A DNA stretch of 64,000 nt from Capnocytophaga sp. (GTDB taxonomy: Bacteria > Bacteroidota > Bacteroidia > Flavobacteriales > Flavobacteriaceae). Both the position numbers and the translations under genes were made by a program. The DNA lies in NCBI RefSeq assembly GCF_030532915.1, contig NZ_JAUNKD010000001.1, forward strand, positions 62,320 to 126,319, given 5' to 3'. Shown here in pieces: positions 1 to 8,990 of the stretch (positions within the stretch are counted from its first letter, which is position 1; each line of letters opens with the position of its first letter). The notes under the pieces are model-generated. The model worked only from the letters and a program-made list of their open reading frames with translations. It made no database searches and was not told the DNA's origin.

Positions 1-39
1 CCAACGGAAAAGATTTTTACCCACGACAATTTCAAGCAT
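1..39 (-). CDS. N-terminus of a divergent gene (partial, left edge)
   Basis: Read on the minus strand, an ATG at 39 opens 13 codons (MLEIVVGKNLFRW) that run off the left edge without a stop. The peptide looks like a normal protein start and weakly resembles the beginning of DUF1508/UPF0339 proteins, but 13 residues cannot identify a family. It would be transcribed divergently from gpsA. The call rests only on an open frame and plausible composition. Confidence 0.3.
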   Translation of the reverse strand, partial: MLEIVVGKNLFRW

Positions 40-66
40 TTCGTTCGCTTACTGTATAAAATTTCT

Positions 67-74
67 TATTTTTG
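67..74 (+). promoter_or_regulatory. -7 element (TAnnTTTG) upstream of gpsA
   Basis: TATTTTTG matches the Bacteroidota -7 consensus and lies 55 nt before the gpsA ATG. No clear TTG is seen at the -33 position. Confidence 0.45.
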
Positions 75-129
75 CCCTTTTAAAAAACCTTTGGAAGGTA
101 GCTTCTTTAAAACTAAGAATTGAAAATCA

Positions 130-1131
130 ATGGGAAATGAACTAAAAATATCGGTTATCGGCAGCGGAAGTTGGGCTACCGCACTAACAAAAATACTCAC
201 CAGCAATCATTCAAAAGTGTGCTGGTATGTCCGAGACCCCGCAGCCATTGAGTGCATTGAGCAAACGGGGCATAACCTTAATTATTTAAGCGACGTAGAG
301 TTTGATACAGATAAACTGCTATTAACCAACGACATAAACGAAGCCGTGGCTTACGGTGATTATTTGGTTTTTGCCATTCCGTCAGCGTTTTTAGATGCCG
401 AAGTACAAAAGGCAACTCACTCATTTTCAGAAAAAATTATCTTTTCTGCCATCAAAGGCATTGAACCCCAAAGCGGACTAATAGTAGGGGAATATTTTCA
501 TCAACTTCATCAAGTTCCGTATGACAATATCGGGGTGATTGCGGGTCCGTGCCACGCCGAAGAAGTTGCCCTTGAACGGCTTTCATACCTGACCATCGCC
601 TGCTTTGACCAACAAAAAGCCGACACGATGGCAAAAGCAATGGCAACCTATTTTGTCAAAACAAAAGTGTCAGACGACGTCATCGGCATTGAATATGCCG
701 CAATGCTCAAAAACATTTACGCCATCGCTGCCGGAATTGCGCACGGCTTGGGCTATGGTGATAATTTTCAGAGTGTTTTGATGAGTAACGCCATTCGCGA
801 AATGCGTCGGTACATCAAACGGATTCACAAAATCAAGCGCAACATCAACAACTCAGCTTATTTAGGCGATTTGCTGGTAACGGGCTACTCGCTTTTTAGT
901 CGCAACCGTACTTTTGGTAATATGATAGGCAAAGGATACACCGTGAAAAGCACTATGATGGAAATGAATATGGTAGCCGAAGGATATTACGCCGTAAAAA
1001 GCGCTTATCACATCAACGAAAAGCATCAAAAAAAGAGTCGCACCCCAATTTTAGATGCCGTGTATCAAATTCTATACGAAAACAAAAAAGCACGGCGGGT
1101 TTTTGCCGAACTAACCAATCATTTGGATTAG
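130..1131 (+). CDS. gpsA: NAD(P)-dependent glycerol-3-phosphate dehydrogenase
   Basis: The enzyme interconverts dihydroxyacetone phosphate and sn-glycerol 3-phosphate in the cytoplasm and supplies the phospholipid backbone. The N-terminal Rossmann motif GSGSWA is at residues 11-16. The family segments AIKGIEP (near 107-113, with K109), GPCHAEE (139-145) and MLKNIYA (K194, the expected catalytic lysine) are all present, followed by a glycine-rich C-terminal segment with RNRTFGNMIGKG. The length of 333 residues is usual for the family. The gene stands alone, with its own -7 element upstream and greA starting from a separate promoter downstream. Confidence 0.95.
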   Translation: MGNELKISVIGSGSWATALTKILTSNHSKVCWYVRDPAAIECIEQTGHNLNYLSDVEFDTDKLLLTNDINEAVAYGDYLVFAIPSAFLDAEVQKATHSFSEKIIFSAIKGIEPQSGLIVGEYFHQLHQVPYDNIGVIAGPCHAEEVALERLSYLTIACFDQQKADTMAKAMATYFVKTKVSDDVIGIEYAAMLKNIYAIAAGIAHGLGYGDNFQSVLMSNAIREMRRYIKRIHKIKRNINNSAYLGDLLVTGYSLFSRNRTFGNMIGKGYTVKSTMMEMNMVAEGYYAVKSAYHINEKHQKKSRTPILDAVYQILYENKKARRVFAELTNHLD

Positions 1132-1181
1132 TTTTCAGCCCTTTATCCGTTGAAAAAAGCTATTTTTCGGGTTTAATGGCG

Positions 1182-1209
1182 TTGTATCCGAAAAATATTC
1201 ATATCTTTG
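1182..1209 (+). promoter_or_regulatory. Promoter of greA-HIT
   Basis: TTG at 1182-1184 and TATCTTTG at 1202-1209 are separated by 17 nt, a full match to the Bacteroidota housekeeping promoter. It lies 57 nt upstream of the greA ATG. Confidence 0.7.
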
Positions 1210-1265
1210 CGCCCGAATCCTCAAATCGCTGAGGATTTTTCGTTTTTAAAAAAAGTAGGAAAATT

Positions 1266-1739
1266 ATGAGTAACGTATCGTATTACACCGCTGAGGGTTT
1301 AAAAAAATTAAGAGAAGAGCTGAATCAACTCAAAGATGTTGAGCGCCCAAAAGCTTCACAAGCCATTGCCGAAGCTCGTGATAAAGGCGACCTATCGGAA
1401 AATGCCGAATATGATGCTGCCAAAGAAGCTCAAGGCCTGTTGGAAATGAAAATTGCCAAGTTGGAAGCACTTTTGGCAAACGCGCGCCTTATTGACGAGT
1501 CGCAACTTGATGCCTCAAAAGTTTTGGTGCTTTCTACCGTTAAAATAAAAAATTTGAGCAACAAGATGCAAATGACCTACACCTTAGTTGCTGAAAGTGA
1601 AGCCGATTTAAAATCAGGCAAAATTTCGGTAAGCTCACCCATCGGGAAAGGATTACTTGGGAAGTCAGTCGGAGAAATCGCTGAAATACAAGTACCTAAT
1701 GGCACCCTGAAAATGGAAATTTTAGAAATAAGCCGATAA
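1266..1739 (+). CDS. greA: Transcription elongation factor GreA
   Basis: GreA stimulates the intrinsic transcript cleavage of stalled RNA polymerase. The protein has 157 residues, the family norm. The N-terminal half is a predicted antiparallel coiled coil with the GreA signature GDLSENAEYDAAKEAQ (about 41-56); its acidic tip residues reach into the polymerase secondary channel. The C-terminal half is the FKBP-like domain, ending in the conserved SPIGKGLLGKSVGE segment. The HIT gene follows after 11 nt, a pairing often seen in Flavobacteriia, so the two probably share one transcript. Confidence 0.95.
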   Translation: MSNVSYYTAEGLKKLREELNQLKDVERPKASQAIAEARDKGDLSENAEYDAAKEAQGLLEMKIAKLEALLANARLIDESQLDASKVLVLSTVKIKNLSNKMQMTYTLVAESEADLKSGKISVSSPIGKGLLGKSVGEIAEIQVPNGTLKMEILEISR

Positions 1740-1750
1740 ATCTCAAAGCA

Positions 1751-2140
1751 ATGGCAAGCATTTTTACAAAAATTATCAACGGCGAAATTCCGTGCTATAA
1801 AATCACCGAAGATGCTGATTTTATAGCTTTTTTAGACATAAATCCCAACGCCAAAGGGCATACGCTTTGCGTTCCGAAAAAAGAAGTGGACAAACTTTTT
1901 GATTTGGACGATGCCTTGTACTTAAAACTGATGGCTTTTTCAAAAAAAGTGGCAAAAGCCTTGGAGAAAGTCATTCCCTGCAATCGGGTTGGAATGACGG
2001 TTATCGGGCTTGAAGTGCCTCACGTTCACGTACATCTGATTCCGATTAACGAAATGCACGAGATGACGTTCAACCACAAAGTAACACTAACCGATGAGCA
2101 GTTCAAGCAAATAGCCCAGCAGGTAAAACAAGCACTTTAA
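1751..2140 (+). CDS. HIT family nucleotide hydrolase/transferase
   Basis: This 129-residue protein carries the histidine triad HVHVHLIP at residues 91-98 (H91, H93, H95), the active site of HIT nucleotide hydrolases. The conserved N-terminal stretch IFTKIINGEIPCYK and the GHTLCVPKKEV segment (36-46) place it with the bacterial Hint/HinT-like branch, which typically hydrolyses purine nucleoside phosphoramidates. The real substrate cannot be read from sequence. It follows greA by 11 nt and is probably co-transcribed with it. Confidence 0.9.
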   Translation: MASIFTKIINGEIPCYKITEDADFIAFLDINPNAKGHTLCVPKKEVDKLFDLDDALYLKLMAFSKKVAKALEKVIPCNRVGMTVIGLEVPHVHVHLIPINEMHEMTFNHKVTLTDEQFKQIAQQVKQAL

Positions 2141-2200
2141 TTGATTAAGTTCGTGGCAAAACCACGGAATGTTAAAAATTTGTTATCGATTAATTTTTAC

Positions 2201-2231
2201 TTGGAAGATTTACGCCGATGGGCTACTTTTG
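2201..2231 (+). promoter_or_regulatory. Promoter of the polysaccharide export pair
   Basis: TTG at 2201-2203 and TACTTTTG at 2224-2231 are 20 nt apart and match the Bacteroidota consensus. The 5' leader to the ATG at 2349 would be about 110 nt, longer than for most genes here. Confidence 0.6.
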
Positions 2232-2348
2232 ACACCGAGACAGAATGACTTCCATCTTTTTGTAAAACATTAAAAAACAATTTCTTAAAACAAAAAATAG
2301 CTTTTATTTAAGCATAAACATACAATATAAATTAATAAAAAATAACCA

Positions 2349-3119
2349 ATGAAGAGAGTATTTGTCTTATTTGTTATGAGCTTGCTTTTGTTTTCTTGTA
2401 GTTCAAGAAGCAAAGTGGCTTATTTTCTAGATGCAAAAAACAACAAAACCGAAACATTACGCACCTATGTTTCGCGACTTCAACCCGATGATTTATTGAG
2501 CATCATCGTGAATTCAAAAAGTGATGAGTTGCTTAGTGAGTTTAACCGTGGCTTGGTTTCATACCAACCCATTAACGGAGCTATGATTAACTCTTCAATG
2601 ATTCAAACCTATTTGATTGATAAAGAAGGATATATCATTTTTCCTACTATCGGAAAAATGAAGTTAGGAGGGCTTACCCGTGAGGAAGCAGTTAAAAAAC
2701 TCACTGATGCCGTACGGAAACACATCACCGATGCAACCATTAATTTAAGAATCTTAAACTTCAAAGTAACGGTTGAAGGAGAAGTTACCCGCCCCGGAAC
2801 GTACACCATCAATTCTGAACGTGTAACACTTTTGCAGGCATTGAGCCTTGCCGGTGACTTAACCATCTATGGCAAACGAAAAAACATATTGGTAATCAGA
2901 GAGCAAGATGACAAACGCGTGTACAAAGTTGTTGATATTACTTCAACTGACTTTATGAACTCAGAGTTTTATTACTTGCAACAAAACGACGTGGTGTACG
3001 TAGAGCCTAACAAAACAAGAGTAAACTCTTCAGCCGTTGGACCTAACACAACTGCCATTATATCAGCCATTTCGGTATTGGTTGCCGTGGTAGCTCTGAT
3101 TGTAAACATTAGTAGATAA
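2349..3119 (+). CDS. Polysaccharide export lipoprotein, Wza-like
   Basis: This is a probable outer-membrane polysaccharide export protein of the Wza/OPX family. It starts with a lipoprotein signal peptide whose cleavage cysteine is C17 (LLFSC). The polysaccharide export domain (roughly residues 40-115) is followed by an SLBB domain holding VEGEVTRPGTYTI. A hydrophobic segment near the C-terminus (about 230-252, AIISAISVLVAVVALIV) differs from the amphipathic helix of E. coli Wza and is common in Bacteroidota members. It is 18 nt upstream of the autokinase gene, its expected partner. No glycosyltransferases, flippase or polymerase genes are adjacent. Confidence 0.88.
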   Translation: MKRVFVLFVMSLLLFSCSSRSKVAYFLDAKNNKTETLRTYVSRLQPDDLLSIIVNSKSDELLSEFNRGLVSYQPINGAMINSSMIQTYLIDKEGYIIFPTIGKMKLGGLTREEAVKKLTDAVRKHITDATINLRILNFKVTVEGEVTRPGTYTINSERVTLLQALSLAGDLTIYGKRKNILVIREQDDKRVYKVVDITSTDFMNSEFYYLQQNDVVYVEPNKTRVNSSAVGPNTTAIISAISVLVAVVALIVNISR

Positions 3120-3137
3120 CTTTTAATTGTATAAAAC

Positions 3138-5471
3138 GTGAAATCATATTTAGAAGACACTCCGGAAACGTTTAATCTTCGCGAACAGATAACACCTTAT
3201 CTTTCTCGTTGGAAATGGTTTGTGGTAGGCGCTTTTTTAGCTTTGGCTTTGGCATTTTTGTATCTGAAATATGCAACGCCTTTGTATCGGGCATCAACAA
3301 CGATTATGCTTAAAGACAAAAACAAAGGAGGTGCCGTGAACGAGTTTTCAATTCTTTCCGATTTAGAAATCGGCATTAAAGACAATGTTGAAAATGAGTT
3401 GGAAGTATTGCGCTCTCGTACCTTGTCAGAAAAAACCATCGAAAAATTAAACTTCGATGTTTCATACATTTCAAAAGGCGGACTCAGAAAAGTTGAATTA
3501 TACAAAAAATCACCCATCAAGTTTGTTTTGGGCAAATTGTCAAGCTTTTTTCAAGAAGAAATGCCTGTAAACTTGGAAGTAAAAGGTGTTAATGACATTG
3601 CCTACAACCTGTATCACAACGGGAAAATGCTAGGCAAATACAACTATGGCGAGGTGGTAAACAACCAAGTAGGGCAATTCACCATAAATAAAGTTGATGA
3701 AAACTTCTCAAAACCAGGCTTTGACCTTACCGTGCTTCTCCAAGACTTGGAAAGTGTTGCCAACGCGTACAGAAAATCATTAAACGTAAACCTACTCGGG
3801 AAAAACACCAGTGTTTTGGAGCTTTCATCAACCCAACCCAACAGAGAAAAAGCCCAAGATTACCTAAATACGCTTGTTGAAATTTACAATGCTGACGGAA
3901 TTGCCGACAGACGGTTTATATCAGAAAACACATCTGACTTTTTAACTCAACGCCTTGATATTTTAACGCAAGAACTTGACGCCGTTGAAAAAACCACTGA
4001 AAAATTCAAAAAGGAAAATCAGGTTACTGACATCGTTTCAGAGGCAAGCGTTTACACCCAAAACACCAGTGAGTTTGAAAAAAGATATCTTGACATAAAC
4101 ACACGTGTTGAGCTTATTGACAATGTCATAAAAGGATTTATCGATACGGAAACCACCGGAAAAACCTTCCCGATGTTGGACGCCCTAACAGCCGAACCTG
4201 CCCTTTCGGCAGCCATCAACGAACACAACAAATTGGTGCTTTCACGAAATGAATCGGCAGTAAATGCGGGTCCTGAGAACTTCAGAATTAAGCAGTTAGA
4301 TGAGCAAATCAAATCGTTGAAAAAAACAATTAAAGACAACCTTTTGCTCCTTAAATCAAACTTGAACATTCAAAAAGCCGACATCAGCAAACAACAACGT
4401 GTGTTGAGCGGACGCGTAAGTTCCGTACCTACCTTAGAGCGAGAGTTCCGTGAAATTACCAGACAACAAGGCGTTAAAGATGCGCTTTACCTTTATCTGT
4501 TGGAAAAACGTGAAGAAGCTGAAATTTCAACCGTGGCGTTGGCTCCTAATGCCAAAGTGATTGACAAAGCCTTCTCGTCAAACATTCCGGTAGCGCCTAA
4601 AAAAATGGTCATTATGTTGGCAGCCTTGATAATCGGTTTGTTAATTCCGTTTGTAATTATCTATTTGCTCACCTTGTTTGACAATAAAGTAAAAAGCAAA
4701 GCGGACATTGACAAATACGTAAGTGCTCCGTTCTTGGGCGATGTACCTCATTCAAAAGCTGACGGGAATTTCATCAAAGTAAACAACAATTCCGAATTTG
4801 CTGAGGCTCTGCGCATTGTGCGTACCAATATGGATTTTATGCTCAGCAACATTGCCGAAAACAAAAGTAAAACCATTTTTGTAACATCAAGTTTGCCGCA
4901 AGAAGGAAAAACCTTTATGGCGATGAACTTGGCAGGAGCTTTTGCGCTTTCAGGCAAAAAAACCTTGCTTATTGAAATGGACGTTCGTAACCCAAAAATC
5001 GGGCAGTACCTTAAATTACCATCACAAGGACTTACGAATTATTTGGCTTCAAGTAATTTAGACATTAATTCAGTAATTGTCAAAGTTCCTGATTTCCAAG
5101 AACTATACGCTATTCCGGCAAAAGTAATTCCGCCTAATCCGGCTGAGTTGCTGATGAATCAAAAAGTAGTAGAGATGTTTGATTACTTGAAAACCAAATT
5201 TGACTACATCATCGTGGACACGGCACCGGTTAAATTGGTTGCCGACACGCTATTACTTGCCAAAAATGCCGATGCGTTTGTGTATGTGGTTCGTGAAAAT
5301 CGTTCTACCAAACAGATGCTTCAAACCGTACAAAAACTTTATAAGGAAAATAAACTTCCGAATATGGCGGTGTTGCTCAATGACACTACGTTGAGTTCCA
5401 ACGACAATTATGGCTACGGTTATCATCAAAACAAAAAACGAAAGCCTTGGTGGAAACGCCTTTTAGAATAA
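3138..5471 (+). CDS. Polysaccharide co-polymerase tyrosine autokinase (Wzc/BY-kinase)
   Basis: This inner-membrane protein controls polymerisation and export of a surface polysaccharide. The Wzz-type domain is flanked by two membrane segments (about 29-47 and 487-509), with coiled-coil periplasmic sequence between. The cytoplasmic BY-kinase domain has a Walker A (SSLPQEGKT, 584-592), a Walker A' (LLIEMDVRNP, about 612-621) and a Walker B (YIIVDTAP, about 690). The tyrosine-rich tail NYGYGYHQ, just before the basic C-terminus, is the expected autophosphorylation cluster. The start is GTG at 3138, 18 nt after the Wza-like gene. A strong terminator follows. Confidence 0.93.
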   Translation: MKSYLEDTPETFNLREQITPYLSRWKWFVVGAFLALALAFLYLKYATPLYRASTTIMLKDKNKGGAVNEFSILSDLEIGIKDNVENELEVLRSRTLSEKTIEKLNFDVSYISKGGLRKVELYKKSPIKFVLGKLSSFFQEEMPVNLEVKGVNDIAYNLYHNGKMLGKYNYGEVVNNQVGQFTINKVDENFSKPGFDLTVLLQDLESVANAYRKSLNVNLLGKNTSVLELSSTQPNREKAQDYLNTLVEIYNADGIADRRFISENTSDFLTQRLDILTQELDAVEKTTEKFKKENQVTDIVSEASVYTQNTSEFEKRYLDINTRVELIDNVIKGFIDTETTGKTFPMLDALTAEPALSAAINEHNKLVLSRNESAVNAGPENFRIKQLDEQIKSLKKTIKDNLLLLKSNLNIQKADISKQQRVLSGRVSSVPTLEREFREITRQQGVKDALYLYLLEKREEAEISTVALAPNAKVIDKAFSSNIPVAPKKMVIMLAALIIGLLIPFVIIYLLTLFDNKVKSKADIDKYVSAPFLGDVPHSKADGNFIKVNNNSEFAEALRIVRTNMDFMLSNIAENKSKTIFVTSSLPQEGKTFMAMNLAGAFALSGKKTLLIEMDVRNPKIGQYLKLPSQGLTNYLASSNLDINSVIVKVPDFQELYAIPAKVIPPNPAELLMNQKVVEMFDYLKTKFDYIIVDTAPVKLVADTLLLAKNADAFVYVVRENRSTKQMLQTVQKLYKENKLPNMAVLLNDTTLSSNDNYGYGYHQNKKRKPWWKRLLE

Positions 5472-5475
5472 ACAC

Positions 5476-5513
5476 AAAAAAATCCGCTAATCAATTGATT
5501 AGCGGATTTTTTT
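5476..5513. terminator. Bidirectional terminator between the autokinase gene and trxA
   Basis: A perfect palindrome of 28 nt (5481-5508, centred on AATT) is flanked by five A on the left and a run of T on the right. It can serve as a Rho-independent terminator for both convergent genes. Confidence 0.85.
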
Positions 5514-5530
5514 ATTTTTTAAAATACGCA

Positions 5531-5848
5531 TTATAGCAAACTGTCAATAGCATCGGTGTACGTTTTTTTAGGCGCTACACCTACCTGTCTGCCAACTACT
5601 TCGCCGTTTTGGAAAATGAGCACCGTTGGGATATTTCGAACGCCGTATTTTCCGGCAAAATCCTGATTGTTATCAACATCTACTTTCCCTACGATGGCTT
5701 TCCCTTCATATTCTTTTGCAATTTCTTCAACCACAGGTCCTAACATTCGGCAAGGTCCGCACCAAACTGCCCAAAAATCAACCAAAACGGGTTTGTCACT
5801 CTTCAATACCACTTCCTCAAAAGTAGCATCTGTTATTTCTAATGCCAT
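5531..5848 (-). CDS. trxA: Thioredoxin
   Basis: This is a cytoplasmic thiol-disulfide reductant. The active site WCGPC is at residues 29-33 of the 105-residue form, preceded by VLVDFWA and followed by the conserved cis-proline segment NIPTVLIF. I chose the ATG at 5848 (MALEITD) over the longer frame, because the longer frame would start upstream of the -7 element at 5880-5887 and 105 residues is the family length. The gene converges on the autokinase gene and shares its terminator. Confidence 0.95.
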   Translation of the reverse strand: MALEITDATFEEVVLKSDKPVLVDFWAVWCGPCRMLGPVVEEIAKEYEGKAIVGKVDVDNNQDFAGKYGVRNIPTVLIFQNGEVVGRQVGVAPKKTYTDAIDSLL

Positions 5849-5879
5849 AGTTTTATGTTTTTTATTGTTACTAATCGCA

Positions 5880-5887
5880 CAAAAGTA
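5880..5887 (-). promoter_or_regulatory. -7 element of trxA
   Basis: On the minus strand the site reads TACTTTTG, 31 nt upstream of the chosen trxA ATG. It decides against the upstream extension of the frame. Confidence 0.6.
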
Positions 5888-6025
5888 CAAATAAAAGCAA
5901 TACAACAAAAATAAAACGCTATAAATTTTTATTATACAATAATAACGGTTTATTATAACAAAATAAATAATACCTAAAAGTCTTTTATTTTTTGTTCTTT
6001 CTTTTCATTCGTATTATTTTTTTTA

Positions 6026-6033
6026 TACCTTTG
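6026..6033 (+). promoter_or_regulatory. -7 element of the DUF2461 gene
   Basis: TACCTTTG lies 84 nt before the ATG at 6118 and inside the longer open frame that starts at 5992, so translation from 5992 is unlikely. Confidence 0.55.
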
Positions 6034-6117
6034 TCCGGTCATTTTGGGTGGCACGATGCAGCATATCACCTGATTATATTACTATCTTATTTTCAACAGC
6101 TTAAAAACAAATCACTA

Positions 6118-6786
6118 ATGAACGACATATTTTCTTTCTTAAAAGAACTCGCTCAAAACAACAATCGCGAATGGTTTGCCCGGCACAAAAATGCTTATGA
6201 AAATGCCAGAGCAAAAGCCGAAACCATTTTTCGGGCGATTTATAACGAAGTCGCCAAAGAGGATTTTCTGGGCGAGATGAAAATGTACCGGATTTACAAA
6301 GACGTGCGTTTTTCAAAGGACAAAACACCTTACAAAACCCATTTCGGATTGTATTTTCCGCGTAAGCAACCGCATTATCGCGGGGGATATTATCTGCATC
6401 TCTCGCCCGATGAAACTTTTGTTGGCGGTGGTTTTTTCGCACCGAACAAGGAAGATTTGTTCCGCATACGCAAAGAAATAGAGCTTGATGGTGAGGGATT
6501 TACACAGGTTTTGCAATCGGAAGGCATTCAAAAATATTACCAAGGAAAACTTTGGGGCGATGAGCTGAAAACCGCTCCGAAAGGCTTTGATAAAGACGAC
6601 CCGATGATTGCCCATATCCGAAAGAAACAATTTTTATTGAAACACGATTTTACTGAAAATCAGGTTTTTGCTTCTGATTTTCAACGAGAAGTCGTGGAAG
6701 CATTTAAGGGAATGCGTCCGTTTTTTGATTTTATGACCACCGCACTGACCACCAACCTCAACGGCGAATCACTTTTTAAAAAGTAA
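6118..6786 (+). CDS. DUF2461 (TIGR02453) family protein
   Basis: The 222-residue product matches the widespread TIGR02453/DUF2461 family of unknown function. Family hallmarks are the N-terminal FLKELAQNNNREWFARHK, the basic YRIYKDVRFSKDKTPYKTHF segment and the GGYYLHLSPDE segment. The start at 6118 is preferred, because the region before it encodes unrelated hydrophobic residues and contains a -7 element. No signal peptide is seen, so it is probably cytoplasmic. It may be co-transcribed with the genes that follow. Its function is not known. Confidence 0.85.
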   Translation: MNDIFSFLKELAQNNNREWFARHKNAYENARAKAETIFRAIYNEVAKEDFLGEMKMYRIYKDVRFSKDKTPYKTHFGLYFPRKQPHYRGGYYLHLSPDETFVGGGFFAPNKEDLFRIRKEIELDGEGFTQVLQSEGIQKYYQGKLWGDELKTAPKGFDKDDPMIAHIRKKQFLLKHDFTENQVFASDFQREVVEAFKGMRPFFDFMTTALTTNLNGESLFKK

Positions 6787-6826
6787 AACACTCATTTTCA
6801 TCAGTTTAAAACAAAAACACAACCCA

Positions 6827-7195
6827 ATGAAATTCCGATTTAACAAAAAATATCTGTTACAAGCGATATTTATATTTGTGATAGAAGTGCTGATAGCTAC
6901 CGTTTTCAGAAAAATTCACTTCCTGCGGGCTTATGTGGGCGATATTTTGGTAGTAATGCTGATTTACTGCTTCATTTTAGCCTTTTTTCAGGTGAAAAAC
7001 AAAAGCAGACTCCTGTTCGGGATATTTTTATTTGCGGTGTGCATCGAAATTTTGCAATTTTTTAAAGTCGCTGAATTACTGGGTTTTACAAAAGGAAGCA
7101 TCGGTTATATTGTGCTGGGAAATTATTTCTCGTGGGAAGACATCATTTGCTATGCCGTTGGCTGTGTATTATTAAATATATTCGATTCAAAATAA
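6827..7195 (+). CDS. DUF2809 integral membrane protein
   Basis: A 122-residue, very hydrophobic protein with about four membrane segments. The order and motifs, including the C-terminal GNYFSWEDIICYAVGCVL, fit the DUF2809 family, whose role is unknown. A basic N-terminus (KFRFNKKY) suggests that end is cytoplasmic. It sits 40 nt after the DUF2461 gene and 7 nt before the cupin gene, so it lies in a same-strand cluster. Confidence 0.75.
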   Translation: MKFRFNKKYLLQAIFIFVIEVLIATVFRKIHFLRAYVGDILVVMLIYCFILAFFQVKNKSRLLFGIFLFAVCIEILQFFKVAELLGFTKGSIGYIVLGNYFSWEDIICYAVGCVLLNIFDSK

Positions 7196-7202
7196 ATAAG
7201 TT

Positions 7203-7556
7203 ATGACAGTAAATTCATTTACGGACAATTTGGTTTTTTCTTCGGAAAAAATCCAAACGCAAGTCGTTTTAGAGTCCGATTTTTCAAAGGAAATTCGCAT
7301 TACAATGGCGAAAGGACAAGTGATGAAAGAACACCAAACGAAATTCCCCATCGTGGTTCACGTCTTGGAAGGAATCGTTGATTTTGGCGTTGGCGGAACG
7401 ATTCACACAATGAAAAAAGGAGCAATCATCACGCTCAAAGGCAACGTTCCGCACGATTTAAAAGCCTTGGAAAACAGTATTATCCGTTTGACACTCTCAA
7501 AACAAGATGCTGTTTCACGCGTAGAAGAAGTTATTAAACAATCTGAAAAACAATAA
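7203..7556 (+). CDS. Cupin domain protein
   Basis: This 117-residue small cupin has the beta-barrel pattern KEHQTKFPIVVHVLEG (about 42-57), followed by GGTIHTMKKGAIITLKGNVPHDLKAL. Histidines in both cupin motifs (HQTK, and H in NVPHDL) could bind a metal, but the set is not the full classical one. It is 3 nt upstream of the truncated hemoglobin gene. Co-location with a hemoglobin suggests a stress or nitrosative-metabolism context, which is inference. Confidence 0.8.
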   Translation: MTVNSFTDNLVFSSEKIQTQVVLESDFSKEIRITMAKGQVMKEHQTKFPIVVHVLEGIVDFGVGGTIHTMKKGAIITLKGNVPHDLKALENSIIRLTLSKQDAVSRVEEVIKQSEKQ

Positions 7557-7559
7557 TAT

Positions 7560-7952
7560 ATGCAAGAAATTCAAACACGTGAAGACATAAACAAATTGGT
7601 CAAAGCGTTTTATGCCCGTATCCGCAAGCACGATTTGTTAGGACCTATTTTCAACAGCCACATTGCCGACGAGCAGTGGCCTGCCCATTTGGAAAAACTC
7701 ACCGATTTTTGGGAAACTATTCTTTTCGGAGTGCAGAAATTCAAAGGAAGCCCGTCGATTAAACACATTGAAGTGGATAAAAATCTAAATTACGGCATCA
7801 CGCAAGACCATTTTAATCAATGGGTTAGCCTTTGGCACGACACTATTGACTCACTCTTTCAAGGCGATGTAGCGAACCGAGCCAAAGAAGCCGCCAATCA
7901 AATGGCTATCGGTCAGTATACAATGTTGTGGCGTTATCGCCCTGAAAATTAA
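7560..7952 (+). CDS. Group III truncated hemoglobin
   Basis: This 130-residue protein belongs to the group III (trHbP) globins. It shows FYARIRKHDLLGPIF in the A/B helix region, the family segment HLEKLTDFWETILFG, and a probable proximal histidine at H69 (SIKHIEVD). The group III signatures around the E helix and in TMLWRYRPE at the end are present. Members bind oxygen or NO and are linked to nitrosative or low-oxygen physiology. The start is 3 nt after the cupin stop, so the two genes are translationally close. Confidence 0.88.
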   Translation: MQEIQTREDINKLVKAFYARIRKHDLLGPIFNSHIADEQWPAHLEKLTDFWETILFGVQKFKGSPSIKHIEVDKNLNYGITQDHFNQWVSLWHDTIDSLFQGDVANRAKEAANQMAIGQYTMLWRYRPEN

Positions 7953-8092
7953 TCATATAAAACCTAATCACGCTATCCGAAACTAAAAATAGACCGGTCA
8001 CCTCACCTTACAAATAAAACTGTAATCGTGTCGGGAGCTGTGATTTTTTTAAATTAATATTTCTATAAAGATTTAATAATCAACTTAATACT

Positions 8093-8731
8093 ATGAGCCA
8101 AATTGAATTTATCCCGCTAATTGAACCGCCGACCGACAAAACGCTTGACAATCCAAATCCGCCACACGACACCGCCCCAACCGAAGTGTGGGACGCATAC
8201 CAAAAAGCCCTGATTGACAATAATTACCGTGATTTTCCGAACCCCATTCGGACGGGAATTTACCAATATCGGCTTTTTGAGGTGTCGCTTGACAATATCG
8301 AACGCATCATCGCCCTGCACATCGGCGATATGGACATTCGCGAGTCTATTTCGTTGTTCGGAGGTTATGCCCTTGCCATAGACGACGAAATCGTACTTTT
8401 CCCTCAATGTTGCGGACTTTTAGAGGAAATCCACGCTTGGAAACACATTTTGACGGACGATTTTGAGCCGTTTTATCTGCCCGAATGCCACCCCGTACCT
8501 TTTATCAGCAAAAAAGGCGATGACCTTGTCATTTCGTGCGATGATTCCGATGAAGATTTTATACCGCCAAGCACCGCTAAAACCATCATTATCAACCACA
8601 AAAAAGCCCAAGAAGCCCTGCAAAAACTCCTGTGCGATTTGCAAACTTACGCCGAAAAACTAAACCGCCTCTCTGACAAATATCAAGTTGAAAATTTGGC
8701 AGACATTTTGATTTTTGGGCAAGATTTTTAG
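8093..8731 (+). CDS. Hypothetical protein, 212 residues
   Basis: I do not recognise the family. The protein is acidic and soluble, with no signal peptide or membrane segment. Its central part (about residues 75-115) contains GGYALAIDDEIVLFPQCCGLLEEIHAW, with an adjacent CC pair, and a proline-rich start. The last 50 residues are helical. Codon use resembles the neighbours. It is preceded by a 140-nt AT-rich gap and followed after 19 nt by another unknown gene. A small immunity-type or regulatory protein is possible but nothing in the sequence proves it. Confidence 0.7.
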   Translation: MSQIEFIPLIEPPTDKTLDNPNPPHDTAPTEVWDAYQKALIDNNYRDFPNPIRTGIYQYRLFEVSLDNIERIIALHIGDMDIRESISLFGGYALAIDDEIVLFPQCCGLLEEIHAWKHILTDDFEPFYLPECHPVPFISKKGDDLVISCDDSDEDFIPPSTAKTIIINHKKAQEALQKLLCDLQTYAEKLNRLSDKYQVENLADILIFGQDF

Positions 8732-8750
8732 GTAAAAACAAATACAAGGG

Positions 8751-8990
8751 GTGAAATTCCTTGATTTTATTGCCATTACGGACAAAATACTGAAAACCAT
8801 TGAAACCGAAACCACAGGCAAACTGCACCTTATCAGTGAGGAACTCAATATTGAAGAAACCATTATTGACGTATTCACTTTGACGTATCAGTGCAGTTAT
8901 TCAGGCAAACAAAAAGCCCCATTTACCGAAGGTAAACAGGGCAGTTATGATGCTGTGAAACTTGCCAAAAAACTCAAATCAAGGTTTTAG
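8751..8990 (+). CDS. Hypothetical protein, 79 residues
   Basis: This short frame begins with GTG at 8751, 19 nt after the preceding unknown gene, and encodes a charged soluble protein ending in KLAKKLKSRF. No domain is recognised. Its stop overlaps by a few bases the end of the convergent gene on the minus strand, next to a palindromic repeat. It could be a real small protein or a remnant. Confidence 0.45.
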   Translation: MKFLDFIAITDKILKTIETETTGKLHLISEELNIEETIIDVFTLTYQCSYSGKQKAPFTEGKQGSYDAVKLAKKLKSRF